A stretch of DNA of 36,094 nt from Gammaproteobacteria bacterium (GTDB lineage Bacteria; Pseudomonadota; Gammaproteobacteria; Steroidobacterales; Steroidobacteraceae): contig JAOUGW010000007.1 of NCBI GenBank assembly GCA_029865465.1, forward strand, positions 1 through 36,094, read 5' to 3'. The notes under the pieces are model-generated. The model was not told the origin of the DNA and did no database searches. It worked only from the letters and a program-made list of their open reading frames with translations. This document shows positions 1 through 7,839 of this stretch, piece by piece (position 1 is the stretch's first letter; each line of letters opens with the position of its first letter). The translations under genes were made by a program, and so were the position numbers.

Positions 1-1
1 G

Positions 2-496
2 CCGGGACATTTCCTGCACTTCCTGCACGTGAACCGCAATCCGTCGAAGGTGGCGCAGCTGTTCCAGAGCTACGCTTACACCGAAGGCTGGGCGCACTAC
101 ACCGAGGAAATGATGAAGGACGAGGGCCTGCGTGCCGGCAGCGCCGAATGGCAGATCGGCCAGCTGCTGTCGGCGCTGCGCCGCAACGCGCGCTATCTCT
201 CGGCCATCGGGTTGCACACGCAGGGCATGACGGTGGCGCAATCCGAGAAGCTCTTCCGTGAGGGTGCGCTCGCGGACCCGGGCAACGCGCGGCAGCAGGC
301 GCTGCGCGGCACCTACGATCCGGCGTACCTCAACTACACGCTCGGCAAGTTGATGCTCCTGCAGTTGCGCACCGACTGGATGGCGGCGCATCCACAGGCG
401 TCACTGCGCGCATTCCACGACGCGTTCCTGTCGTACAGCGGGCCGGTGCCGCTGGTTCGCAGGCTGATGCTGGGCAACGACTCTCCGCCGCTCTAG
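2..496 (+). CDS. DUF885 family protein, C-terminal part (5' end outside window)
   Basis: The reading frame is open from base 2 and reads PGHFLHFLHVNRN before the GTG given in the ORF track, so this is the tail of a longer gene and not a 155-aa protein. 164 residues are visible. PGH followed by the segment YAYTEGWAHYTEEMM matches the conserved C-terminal half of the DUF885 family, whose members carry a HExxPGH-like motif and are thought to be metallopeptidase-like; only the PGH end of that motif is in the window. The frame ends at a TAG that is followed at once by a G-rich stretch. Substrate and localisation cannot be judged because the N-terminus is missing. Family assignment is from recognition of the motif, function is inferred. 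Confidence 0.8.
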   Translation, partial: PGHFLHFLHVNRNPSKVAQLFQSYAYTEGWAHYTEEMMKDEGLRAGSAEWQIGQLLSALRRNARYLSAIGLHTQGMTVAQSEKLFREGALADPGNARQQALRGTYDPAYLNYTLGKLMLLQLRTDWMAAHPQASLRAFHDAFLSYSGPVPLVRRLMLGNDSPPL

Positions 497-523
497 CGGC
501 TGGGGCTTGGGGGCTGGTGGGGC
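497..523 (+). repeat. G-rich stretch abutting a stop codon
   Basis: The 27 bases after the DUF885 stop codon read as G-runs of four, five and four separated by short CT/T spacers (ggggcttgggggctggtgggg). This could form a G-quadruplex on the plus strand. It resembles the other G-tract arrays in position, directly after a stop codon, but lacks their GGGGTTA unit and TAGTCGGA end, so membership in that family is doubtful. Confidence 0.35.
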
Positions 524-538
524 GCGCGCGGCGGCACG

Positions 539-1120
539 CTATACGTTCGGGTCGTGGTGCCCGCTCCTGATCTCGACAGGCATGCGTGAGATGCATTCGA
601 ATCGCTGCTGCTGGCGCCGGATCGGCCACCAGTCGTAAAGGAATATCTCGACCGGTCGCCAGAGCGCCACCCAGCCGATGAGCAGCAGGCCCTCGGCCAG
701 CACGCCAGTGCTGCCGATCGCGGCGAGCCAACGTCGCGTGGTCAGGCACGCGAACATGAATGCGAGCCCGATCAGCAGGCTTGCCACGCCGCGCCCCAGC
801 AGCCGACGCAGTTCGACCCGGGACTGGCGCGCGCGATATTCGAAATAGTGTGCGAAGGCCTCCGGAAGGGCTCCAGCACCCGCGGACTCGCGCTCCACCG
901 CGGGCAGGTACACGACCAGCTTGCACGGCTTGCGCGGACCGATTTCACGCACCGCATCGTCGATGTAGGTCTCGGCCGCCGGATCGATATCCTTCTCGTG
1001 AAACGGCGCCGGATCGAGGTGATGGAACAATTGCCGCAGTTCGCGCAGCCGGATCTCGATGAGCCAGGTGTCGCCGTCGCGGCGATAGTCCGATGACTGC
1101 GATGATCTCCTGCGTGTCAC
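539..1120 (-). CDS. Hypothetical protein with two C-terminal transmembrane segments
   Basis: The ORF track shows a 669-aa frame, but only its last 193 codons look like a protein; the upstream part is antisense to the lipoprotein and VanZ genes. I chose the GTG whose product begins VTRRRSSQSSDYRRDGDTW because the gene then starts in the gap before the divergent lipoprotein gene; no clear ribosome binding site is visible. The N-terminal ~105 residues are soluble and include KLVVYLPAVE. Two hydrophobic segments follow at roughly 108-126 and 137-155, then a short basic tail after EIFLYDWWPIRRQQQRFE. The sequence feels like a conserved hypothetical family in proteobacteria, but I cannot name a domain. 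No function is proposed. Confidence 0.7.
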   Translation of the reverse strand: MTRRRSSQSSDYRRDGDTWLIEIRLRELRQLFHHLDPAPFHEKDIDPAAETYIDDAVREIGPRKPCKLVVYLPAVERESAGAGALPEAFAHYFEYRARQSRVELRRLLGRGVASLLIGLAFMFACLTTRRWLAAIGSTGVLAEGLLLIGWVALWRPVEIFLYDWWPIRRQQQRFECISRMPVEIRSGHHDPNV

Positions 1121-1195
1121 GGGGAGAGTATAAAGGTCATCGCCTGTGCAGCCTGATGATCGTCCTGCCGTAAGCCTCTCGCCCCGGGGTACGTC

Positions 1196-1876
1196 GTGAT
1201 CCGTCGCCTGGCAATGGATGGAATTCAGCGGAGTGTGCTCCGGGTCGGCTGCGCGGCCCTGCTCGGCGGCTGCGCGGTGAATGTAGCGCAGCCGCCTGCT
1301 ACCTGGGACGGACTCGACTATCGACCGGGCCAGGAGAGCGGTGCGTTGTACGTGCGTCCCGGAGCGCAATCCATGGCCTATCGCACGGTCATGGTCGATC
1401 CGCTGGCGGTCGCGATCCCCGAGCACTGGTACCCGGTCGGCGGCACGAGCGAACACCTCGGAACGGGGCCCCGAAAACTCTCGAGCAGTGAGCTGCAGCA
1501 CATCAAGGACACTCTGGCGGGGAGGTTCCGCTACCTGTTCGTGGCGGAACTGACCGACGGCGGTTACCGCGTCGTGGAGCGGCCGGGCGACGACACCGTC
1601 CGCGTGAGCCCGGGCCTCGCCGATGTCTACATGAACACGCCGGAGCGCAGCCTGACCGCCCGGCGGCGCGCCGACAGCATGACGCTGGTGATGGACGTGC
1701 GCGACGCGACGACCGGGGAACTGCTGGCGCGGCTTGTCGACAGGCAGAAAGGGGTGATGGGTGCCCTGCAGTTCCCGAACACGGTCGCCAACTCGGTCGA
1801 CTTTCGCCGTGCCGTCGAGGCGTGGGCGCAGAGGTTGCGAGCGGGCCTCGACGAGATGAGCAAGCAGTCGCCTTAG
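1196..1876 (+). CDS. DUF3313-like outer-membrane lipoprotein
   Basis: The 226-aa product begins with a basic n-region and a short hydrophobic stretch ending in LLGGC, a lipobox with the lipidated cysteine at residue 26. It should be exported, processed by signal peptidase II and anchored as a lipoprotein. The mature part (GLDYRPGQESGALYVRPGA..., then MTLVMDVRDATTGELLARLVDRQ) resembles DUF3313 proteins; their role is unknown. The GTG at 1196 is preceded by a GGGG run at a suitable distance; an ATG six codons later is an alternative and would leave a shorter signal peptide. The stop codon overlaps the stop of the convergent VanZ-like gene. Lipoprotein nature is well supported, the family call moderately so. 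Confidence 0.8.
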   Translation: MIRRLAMDGIQRSVLRVGCAALLGGCAVNVAQPPATWDGLDYRPGQESGALYVRPGAQSMAYRTVMVDPLAVAIPEHWYPVGGTSEHLGTGPRKLSSSELQHIKDTLAGRFRYLFVAELTDGGYRVVERPGDDTVRVSPGLADVYMNTPERSLTARRRADSMTLVMDVRDATTGELLARLVDRQKGVMGALQFPNTVANSVDFRRAVEAWAQRLRAGLDEMSKQSP

Positions 1877-3021
1877 CTGCGCGGAATCCACCGCGCGACG
1901 ATCCAACCCGCAAGGCACGCGATCAGCAGGTCGACCCAGCCGTAGGCGGGCGCCGGCGCGCCGAGCTGCAGCATCGTGAGCAGCAGCACGAACAGCACCG
2001 TCATCCCGGCCGCCACGTACGGTGCGATGCCCGCGCCGGTGAGCAACCAGCCCAGCGAGAGATAGCTGAACGACTTGTTCGCGAGCAGCGGAGGCGGCGG
2101 CACGTTGCGCAGCAGCATCTCGCGCAGTTCGGGCATGCCCGCCGCAGACGCCGCCGAGCCGTCGAACAGCATGCGCACCGTGCCCCAGGCGAGCCAGATG
2201 CCGAGCAGCACCGCGACGATCGTCGAGCGCATGCCGTCCTCGAGCCGGCTGTAGGGCACCAGCAACGGCAGCAGCAGCGCAATGGCCGCGATCTCGGCCA
2301 CCTCGAGCGTGCTTCCCGCCACGAACGTCCGGCCCACCAGCACCGTGGCGATCACGATCAGCAGCACGTCCATCGCGCGCTGTCGACGCACGAGAGTGAA
2401 GATGACCTGCGTGACGACGAGCCAGCCGACGAAGAAGCCGGCGAGCGACATCCAGTCGACGTGCGGCGTGAGCAGCGGCCGCACGGCACGCTTCAACTGG
2501 CGCAGGCCAGGATCCGGCAGCAGCGGCCAGAGCCTCTCGATCAGCCACAGCACGAGGATCGACATTGCGACGAACGCCGAGCGGCCGCGGGAGATACCCT
2601 GCGGTGAAACGCGGCTGCCGAGCGCATGGAAGACCGTGCCGAGGATGGCACCGAGCAGGGAGCCGGTTGCGTTCAGCGACAGGTCGCGCAGGCTGGGCAC
2701 GCGGATCGCAACCGAGGCCTGCAGCAGCTCGAGTCCGAGCGACAGCGTCGCGCCGAGCAACGTGCCTGCGACGATCCCGGTGAAGCGGCCCCAGCGCGGC
2801 TCGATCAGCAGCGCAACACAGAAGCCGAACGGAACGTACAGCAGCACGTTGTTGAACATGTCGCCGCGGCCGGCGCGCGCCCAGCTGAGCGAGCGCAGTG
2901 CGTCGACCAGCGCCGGGCCGTCGGGGATGAAACGGAACGGGTACAGCGAGACGTAGACGATCAGGCCGGTGACCACGGTCAGCAGCAGGGGCGCGGCGAA
3001 ATGCTTGGATCTGCCGGCCAT
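1873..3021 (-). CDS. VanZ-like multispanning membrane protein
   Basis: 382 aa. The first ~130 residues carry the VanZ-like pattern: a TM segment with VSLYPFRF, then DMFNNVLLYVPFGFCVALL, and a later SLGLELLQ ... RVPSLRDLSLNATGSLLGA. The remaining ~250 residues contain about six more hydrophobic segments, much longer than the ~160-aa VanZ of glycopeptide resistance. There is no vanA-type resistance cluster here, so resistance should not be inferred. The gene lies 7 bp downstream of ctaB on the same strand and is probably co-transcribed with SURF1-ctaA-ctaB. Its stop overlaps that of the convergent lipoprotein gene. Confidence 0.82.
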   Translation of the reverse strand: MAGRSKHFAAPLLLTVVTGLIVYVSLYPFRFIPDGPALVDALRSLSWARAGRGDMFNNVLLYVPFGFCVALLIEPRWGRFTGIVAGTLLGATLSLGLELLQASVAIRVPSLRDLSLNATGSLLGAILGTVFHALGSRVSPQGISRGRSAFVAMSILVLWLIERLWPLLPDPGLRQLKRAVRPLLTPHVDWMSLAGFFVGWLVVTQVIFTLVRRQRAMDVLLIVIATVLVGRTFVAGSTLEVAEIAAIALLLPLLVPYSRLEDGMRSTIVAVLLGIWLAWGTVRMLFDGSAASAAGMPELREMLLRNVPPPPLLANKSFSYLSLGWLLTGAGIAPYVAAGMTVLFVLLLTMLQLGAPAPAYGWVDLLIACLAGWIVARWIPRS

Positions 3022-3028
3022 CGCGCCG

Positions 3029-3937
3029 TCAGGGACGAATCTGCACGTAGTGATCGAGCAGCAGCGCGGCGAACAGCACCATCAGGTAGTTGATCGAATA
3101 GCGGAACGCCTGCATGTGGAGCTGGTCGGGTGCGTCCGGCCTGCGCATCGCGATCGCGTAGCGCATGAAGATCACACCGAGCACCACGGCGGTGACGAGG
3201 TAGATGAGGCCGCTCATCCCCGTGAGGTACGGCAGCAGCGTCACGAGAACCAGGATGATCGTGTAGAGCAGGATGTGCAGCTGCGTGAATTCGACGCCGT
3301 ACGCGACAGGCAGCATCGGGATGCCGGCCTTGGCGTATTCCTTGCGGCGCGCGATCGCGAGCGCCCAGAAGTGCGGCGGCGTCCACGCGAAGATGATCAG
3401 GAACAGCAGCAGCGAATGCGGATCGGCGGAACCGGTGACCGCCGTCCAGCCGAGCACGGGAGGCGCGGCGCCGGCCGCACCGCCGATGACGATGTTCTGC
3501 GGCGTCACGTGCTTGAGCCACACCGTGTAGAGCACCGCGTAGCCGATCAGCGAGAAGAACGTCAGCACTGCGGTCAGCGGATTCACCAGCCGCCACAGGA
3601 TGACCATCGACGCGACGCCGATGATCGCGGCATAGGTGAGCGCCTGCCGCGTCGTCACGTGACCCGTCGGGATCGGTCGGTTCATCGTGCGGGCCATCTT
3701 CGTGTCGAACTTGCGGTCGACGACGTGGTTGATGGCGGCGGCGCTCGACGCCGCGAGGCCGATGCCGAGTGTGCCGTAGAGCATGGCCTGCCAGGGCGGC
3801 ATGCCCGGCACGGCCAGGAACATGCCCACCACCGCCGTGAACACGATCAGCGCGACGACGCGCGGCTTACCGAGCTCGTAGTAATCCCGCCAGGAAGCGA
3901 CGGCGGACGCGGCGATGTCGGGGTGGGCGGGGGTCAT
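3029..3937 (-). CDS. ctaB: Protoheme IX farnesyltransferase (heme O synthase)
   Basis: CtaB/CyoE transfers a farnesyl group from farnesyl diphosphate to heme B in the inner membrane, giving heme O, which CtaA then oxidises to heme A for the aa3 oxidases. The 302-aa product has the UbiA-type prenyltransferase motif [19 protein letters not shown] at about residues 70-88, with N70, D74 and D78 as the Mg/diphosphate-binding positions, and about nine hydrophobic segments. Length fits the family. The ORF track starts four codons earlier at a TTG; I prefer the ATG (MTPAHPD). It lies 78 bp after ctaA in the same transcription direction. High confidence. Confidence 0.96.
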   Translation of the reverse strand: MTPAHPDIAASAVASWRDYYELGKPRVVALIVFTAVVGMFLAVPGMPPWQAMLYGTLGIGLAASSAAAINHVVDRKFDTKMARTMNRPIPTGHVTTRQALTYAAIIGVASMVILWRLVNPLTAVLTFFSLIGYAVLYTVWLKHVTPQNIVIGGAAGAAPPVLGWTAVTGSADPHSLLLFLIIFAWTPPHFWALAIARRKEYAKAGIPMLPVAYGVEFTQLHILLYTIILVLVTLLPYLTGMSGLIYLVTAVVLGVIFMRYAIAMRRPDAPDQLHMQAFRYSINYLMVLFAALLLDHYVQIRP

Positions 3938-4015
3938 TGGGGGCGGCAATTGTACCGCCCCGGGCCGCAGACAGCCCGCAGCCGCCGGACAGCGTGCAAA
4001 ACATCGTGCCGCAGG

Positions 4016-5035
4016 TCAGTAGCTGCCCGATCCCCGCGGCGGGAACAGGAATCGCAGCAACGCGACCATCGCGAGCACCAGCAGCGCCGCGATGGCGTTG
4101 TGCGCGGTGGCGAGCGGCAGCGGGAACGTCCTGATCACCATCAGCGGCCCGACCAGCAGCTGCGTCACGAGCGCCGCCGCAAGTGCGAGGCCGGCGGTCC
4201 GGACGCCGAGGGACTGACCGGTCCGCATGGCCTTCCATGCGACGAAACCAAGGACGAGCGCTGTTACGATGGCGCCGATGCGATGCGTGAAGTGGATCGC
4301 GACCCGGGCCGGGTGGTCGAGCACGCCACCCTCGTAGTCGATGCCGAGTCCGCGCCAGAGCACGAACGCATCCCTGAAATCCATGGTTGGCCAGAACGAA
4401 CGCTGGCACGTCGGGAAGTCGGGACAGGCCATGGCCGAGTAATTGGCACTGACCCATCCGCCCAGCAGGATCTGCGCGACGAGCGCGACCATGCCGATCA
4501 CGGCCCAGCGGCGCAGGCTGTCCTCGGACTGCGGCCGTGAACGGCGCGTGGTCTGCAGCGACATCCACCACAGCAGCGCCATCGTCGTCAGGCCGCCAGC
4601 GAGGTGAGCGGAAACGATCGCCGGCTTCAGCAGCAGCGTCACCGTCCACATGCCGAGCAGCCCCTGGAGGACGACGAGCCCGACCACGGCGAGCGGCAGG
4701 CGGACTGGTTGCGTGGAGTCCTGCCGATTGCGCCAGGCCAGCGCGCCGATGACCAGGATGACGAAGCCCAGCGTTGCCGCGAGGTATCGGTGCAGCATCT
4801 CCTTGAGCGCCTTCGCGTACTCGACCGGGCGGTCGGGGTACTCGGCGTTCACGGCGTGCTGGTTTTCGGCAGCTTGCCCGGCCGTGAGGTGGCCGTAGCA
4901 GCCGGGCCAGTCGGGGCACCCGAGGCCGGCATGGCTCAGGCGCACGTAGGCGCCCAGCACGATGACGCAGAACGCGAGGATCGCGCCGAACAGGCAGAGC
5001 TTGCGGAACGTGGTCAGGCGTTTCTTGGTATTCAC
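4016..5035 (-). CDS. ctaA: Heme A synthase (COX15/CtaA family)
   Basis: Integral membrane enzyme that converts heme O to heme A. The 339-aa protein has eight hydrophobic segments. The first periplasmic loop has the cysteine-containing GLGCPDWPGCYG of proteobacterial CtaA, and a second GxxxACPDFPTCQ-type loop occurs after TM5. Histidines that act as heme ligands in this family are visible in LHRYLAATLGF and in FTHRIGAI. The start is a GTG (VNTKKRLTTFRK) preceded by GAGG in the tail of the upstream SCO-like gene. It is in line with ctaB and SURF1 as expected for an aa3 oxidase assembly operon. Confidence 0.96.
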   Translation of the reverse strand: MNTKKRLTTFRKLCLFGAILAFCVIVLGAYVRLSHAGLGCPDWPGCYGHLTAGQAAENQHAVNAEYPDRPVEYAKALKEMLHRYLAATLGFVILVIGALAWRNRQDSTQPVRLPLAVVGLVVLQGLLGMWTVTLLLKPAIVSAHLAGGLTTMALLWWMSLQTTRRSRPQSEDSLRRWAVIGMVALVAQILLGGWVSANYSAMACPDFPTCQRSFWPTMDFRDAFVLWRGLGIDYEGGVLDHPARVAIHFTHRIGAIVTALVLGFVAWKAMRTGQSLGVRTAGLALAAALVTQLLVGPLMVIRTFPLPLATAHNAIAALLVLAMVALLRFLFPPRGSGSY

Positions 5036-5043
5036 GGGAATCC

Positions 5044-5667
5044 TCAGCCGATGTGCGAGAGCCGCAGCAGCTTCTTCACGTCCGCGAGCAGGGCCTTGTC
5101 CGGGGCTGCGGCAGAATAGCTGAGCACGAGGTTGCCGAGCGGGTCGATCAGGTAGAGCCGGCCCGCGGCCGTGGGGGCGACGCCGTCGAACGCGGGAAAC
5201 GTCGCGAGCAGCGTCTTCGAATCCACGTCGTCGCCCATGATCGCCACCAGCAGGTCGACATGTTCCGTCGCCACGAACTGCGTGTCGACACTCGACCCCG
5301 TCGCGAGGAACACCCGCTGGACGCGGTCCATGTCCTTGTTGAGCGCGATCCAGGACTGGCGCGACAGGTACAACGCCTTGCGGCAGCGCTCGTCACAGGC
5401 TCCGTCACCCAGGTACGCGATCGTCCACTTGCCTTGCAGGAAGTCGGCGGGCGTCCGCGTGCCGTCAGGTTTCGCGAGCGCGACGGCCGGCAACGGCACA
5501 GCCGGGTTGACCAGGTCGCCCTTGTTGGTGCCGCCGGCCGGCCGCCAGCCCGAACCGCCGTAATACAGCCAGAAGGCCACGAGCAGCGGCACAAAGAAGA
5601 GGGACGCCAGGAGGATGAGCTGGCGGCGGCCGCGCCGGCGCCGGGTGTCGTCGACTGGCGCGTTCAT
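5044..5667 (-). CDS. SCO-like membrane-anchored oxidase assembly protein (between SURF1 and ctaA)
   Basis: The ORF track extends to 5826, but the ATG at 5667 (MNAPVDDTRRRRGRR) overlaps the SURF1 stop as ATGA and is the likely start, giving 207 aa. A single TM anchor (about residues 16-36) is followed by a thioredoxin-like periplasmic domain with CDERC at 91-95, a C-x3-C motif like the copper site of SCO proteins. The later segment LYLIDPLGNLVLSYS matches the SCO strand pattern, but the histidine that normally precedes it is absent (VAPTAAGRLYLID). Genes at this position are routinely found in pseudomonad-type cox loci. A role in oxidase copper delivery or thiol chemistry is inferred. Confidence 0.85.
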   Translation of the reverse strand: MNAPVDDTRRRRGRRQLILLASLFFVPLLVAFWLYYGGSGWRPAGGTNKGDLVNPAVPLPAVALAKPDGTRTPADFLQGKWTIAYLGDGACDERCRKALYLSRQSWIALNKDMDRVQRVFLATGSSVDTQFVATEHVDLLVAIMGDDVDSKTLLATFPAFDGVAPTAAGRLYLIDPLGNLVLSYSAAAPDKALLADVKKLLRLSHIG

Positions 5668-6440
5668 GGTGAGCCGCAAGTCGAATCCGTGGGCGCCAGC
5701 GGATCGCCCGGGAGGCGGCGCAGGCTGAGGGCAAGGAAGATGATCAGCGCGACGATCGCGAGGGCGAACCACTGGATCGCGTACCCCAGGTGACGCTCGG
5801 GACCGAACTGCATGGCGGGACGCCATACGCGCTCGTACCCGTCGGGCGCCGACGGATCGAGCAGGACGATCCGGGCTTCGACCTTGGCGCCGAGCGCTTG
5901 TTCGAGGTCGTGCTGCCGGGGGAAATTCAGCACGCGTGGCCAGCTCGTGTCGGTGGCGACGCCTGCGTCACCGACGCGTACGCCCGGAGCGGGCAGCGCA
6001 TCGAGGCGACCGGACACGGCGCGGAATCCGGGCGATACGAACACCGGCGGCAGGTCCTGGCGGGTTGCGCCGAGCGGCACCCAGCCGCGATCGATCAGCA
6101 GCAGGCGCTCGCTGCCCTCCCGCTGGAAGGGCGTCAGCACGCGATACCCCGGCCGGCCTGCCTGCGACGGCATGTTGTCGATGAGCACCTGGTGCTCCGG
6201 CCGGTAATGGCCTTCGGCCCGCACGTGCTGGTAACGCGGCAGCTCGTCGACGGTGACGTCGCCGGCGAGGTCGACGCTCGAAAGCGTGCCCCGCTGGAAC
6301 GAATCGATCATCGCCTGCTTTTCGCGCGCGCGTCCCACCTGCCACCAGCCCAGCGCGACGAAGGCTGCGAGCAGGGCCGCGGTCAGCAGCGCCGCCCACG
6401 GGCGCGGGGCGAACTCGCGATTGGCAATCCGCAGGCTCAT
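5664..6440 (-). CDS. SURF1 family oxidase assembly factor
   Basis: SURF1 proteins help insert or deliver heme A into cytochrome oxidase subunit I. The 258-aa protein has the classic layout: an N-terminal TM with LGWWQVGRAREK at about 28-42, a periplasmic domain, and a C-terminal TM (YAIQWFALAIVALIIFLALSLRR). Family signatures visible include DNMPSQAGRPGYRVLTPF and LLIDRGWVPLG. The start ATG is in the 46-bp divergent gap to the DUF2909 gene. It overlaps the downstream SCO-like gene by 4 bp, indicating translational coupling. Confidence 0.93.
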   Translation of the reverse strand: MSLRIANREFAPRPWAALLTAALLAAFVALGWWQVGRAREKQAMIDSFQRGTLSSVDLAGDVTVDELPRYQHVRAEGHYRPEHQVLIDNMPSQAGRPGYRVLTPFQREGSERLLLIDRGWVPLGATRQDLPPVFVSPGFRAVSGRLDALPAPGVRVGDAGVATDTSWPRVLNFPRQHDLEQALGAKVEARIVLLDPSAPDGYERVWRPAMQFGPERHLGYAIQWFALAIVALIIFLALSLRRLPGDPLAPTDSTCGSP

Positions 6441-6486
6441 TTATACTTCGTCCTGCCCGCGCGCGACGCATTCAGACCGGCCGGAC

Positions 6487-6693
6487 ATGCTCATCAAGAT
6501 CCTCATCGTCGTCGTCCTCGCCGCCATCATCCTGAGCCTGTTTTCCGGGCTCTTCCACCTGGTGAAGGAAACGGGCGAATCGAAGCGCATGGTCAACGCG
6601 CTGACCGTGCGCATCGCGTTGTCCGTCGCGCTGTTCATCCTGCTGTTCATCGCCTGGTACGCGGGGTTGATCACGCCGCACCACGTCAGATAG
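6487..6693 (+). CDS. DUF2909 twin-transmembrane small protein
   Basis: A 68-aa protein starting at the ATG MLIKILIVVVLAAII, well inside the longer ORF in the track. It has two hydrophobic segments (about 3-25 and 43-63) separated by a short polar hairpin HLVKETGESKRM, which is typical of the DUF2909 family of small twin-TM proteins found next to coxC and SURF1. It is the only plus-strand gene in the oxidase locus: divergent from SURF1 and convergent to coxC. Function is unknown; a link to oxidase biogenesis is inferred from neighbours. Confidence 0.88.
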   Translation: MLIKILIVVVLAAIILSLFSGLFHLVKETGESKRMVNALTVRIALSVALFILLFIAWYAGLITPHHVR

Positions 6694-6745
6694 GGGGGGG
6701 GGAAAGGGGAAAGGGGATAGGGGTTAGGGGTTAGGGGTTAGTCGG
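6693..6745 (+). repeat. G-tract array (GGGGTTA type) ending TAGTCGG
   Basis: Starting at the last base of the DUF2909 stop codon there is a run of ten G, two AAAGGGG units, then GATAGGGG and three GGGGTTA units, ending TTAGTCGGA. At least six runs of four or more G are closely spaced, so a G-quadruplex is likely on the plus strand. It is an inverted partner of the array at 6866-6902 and shares its terminal motif with the array at 12504-12540. Confidence 0.85.
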
Positions 6746-6804
6746 AAGGTGGAACCTGAAAGATCTCTCGCAATCGAGGCCGTCACATTCGAGCTTCGCT
6801 AGCA

Positions 6805-6831
6805 AAGAAGGCCGGCATTGCCGGCCTTCTT
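6805..6831. terminator. Strong bidirectional hairpin terminator between DUF2909 and coxC
   Basis: A perfect 12-bp stem (AAGAAGGCCGGC / GCCGGCCTTCTT) with the 3-base loop ATT. The A-rich and T-rich ends of the stem give a T-containing tail on either strand (CTTCTTCGTT on plus, CTTCTTTGCT on minus). It is placed between two convergent genes and can terminate both. Confidence 0.85.
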
Positions 6832-6865
6832 CGTTCGGTTAGGCGGAAAGGCGTCAGTCTGCGTT

Positions 6866-6902
6866 CCGACTAACCCCTAACCCCCAACCCCTATCCCCTT
6901 CT
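6866..6902 (-). repeat. G-tract array, inverted copy, ending TAGTCGG
   Basis: On the minus strand this reads aagGGGATAGGGGTTGGGGGTTAGGGGTTAGTCGG. It is nearly identical to the distal part of the array at 6693-6745 but in opposite orientation. It ends 3 bp before the coxC stop codon. The two copies and the terminator between them form a symmetrical intergenic structure. Confidence 0.85.
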
Positions 6903-6905
6903 TCG

Positions 6906-7787
6906 TCAGAGCCAGTAGACGAAGATGAAGAGCCCCAGCCAGACCACGTCGACGAAGTGCCAGTACCAGGCCACCCCCTCGAAGGCGAAGTGCTGCTTGG
7001 GCGTGAAGTGGCCCTTCATGACGCGCAGCCAGATCACGACCAGCATGATGGCGCCGAGCGTCACGTGCAGGCCGTGGAAGCCGGTGAGCATGAAGAACGT
7101 CGAGCCGTAGACGCCGCTGCCGAGCGTCAGGTTCAGCTCGGTGTACGCGTGGTGGTACTCGGTCGCCTGCAGGTAGACGAACGCGAAACCCAGCAGAAAC
7201 GTCGCCGCGAGGAAAGTCTTGAGCACCCCGCGCTTGCCCGCCTGCAGCGCATGGTGGGCGATCGTGATCGTCACGCCCGAGGACAGCAGCAGCGCGGTGT
7301 TGATCGCCGGCAAGCCGAACGCCGGGATCGTCTCGAACGCGCCGCCTACGGCCATCGGGCCATTGGTGGGCCACGCCGGCTCGTAGTCCTTCCACAGGAA
7401 CAGGTTGCTCAGGAACTTGGTGCCCTCGCCGCCGAGCCACGGCACCGACAGGTTGCGCGCGTAGTACAGCGCGCCGAAGAACGCGGCGAAGAACATCACC
7501 TCCGAGAAGATGAACCACATCATCCCCATGCGGAACGAGCGGTCGACGCCGGCGTTGTACAGGCCCGCCTGGTTCTCGCTGATCACCGTGCCGAACCAGC
7601 CGTAGAACATGAACAGCACGGCGGCGAAACCCGCCCAGAAGATGATGGGTCCGATACCCACGCCGTTCAGCAGCGAGGCCGCGCCGAGCATCATGACGAA
7701 CAGCGAGACCGCGCCGATGATGGGCCATTTGCTGCCGTGCGGGATGTAGTACTTCCCCGCGTCGTGCGCGGTGTCTGCGTGGGCCAT
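6906..7787 (-). CDS. coxC: Cytochrome c oxidase subunit III (first oxidase)
   Basis: 293-aa inner-membrane subunit of the aa3 oxidase with seven hydrophobic segments. Subunit III stabilises the catalytic core and proton uptake by subunit I. Family signatures are WFIFSEVMFFAAFFGALYYAR, the carboxylate-bearing [29 protein letters not shown] and the C-terminal GVAWYWHFVDVVWLGLFIFVYWL. The ATG start is preceded by GAGG. The gene lies 52 bp after ctaG in the same operon and ends just before a G-tract array and terminator. Confidence 0.97.
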   Translation of the reverse strand: MAHADTAHDAGKYYIPHGSKWPIIGAVSLFVMMLGAASLLNGVGIGPIIFWAGFAAVLFMFYGWFGTVISENQAGLYNAGVDRSFRMGMMWFIFSEVMFFAAFFGALYYARNLSVPWLGGEGTKFLSNLFLWKDYEPAWPTNGPMAVGGAFETIPAFGLPAINTALLLSSGVTITIAHHALQAGKRGVLKTFLAATFLLGFAFVYLQATEYHHAYTELNLTLGSGVYGSTFFMLTGFHGLHVTLGAIMLVVIWLRVMKGHFTPKQHFAFEGVAWYWHFVDVVWLGLFIFVYWL

Positions 7788-7839
7788 GTGGGGTGCCTCT
7801 GTCCTGTGCTGACTGCGAACCGTTAAACCAGGCCGGTCG

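Noticed and set aside
1873-3021. Glycopeptide resistance gene (VanZ)
   Set aside because: Only the VanZ-like domain is present, with no vanHAX or regulators, and the protein is much longer than resistance VanZ.
2969-4540. 523-aa plus-strand ORF
   Set aside because: Shadow across ctaB and ctaA; no plausible start or domain.
6693-6902. CRISPR or true telomere interpretation of the G-tract arrays
   Set aside because: Units are 7 bp with no spacers, so it is not CRISPR. The arrays are internal and occur in both orientations, so chromosome ends are not indicated.
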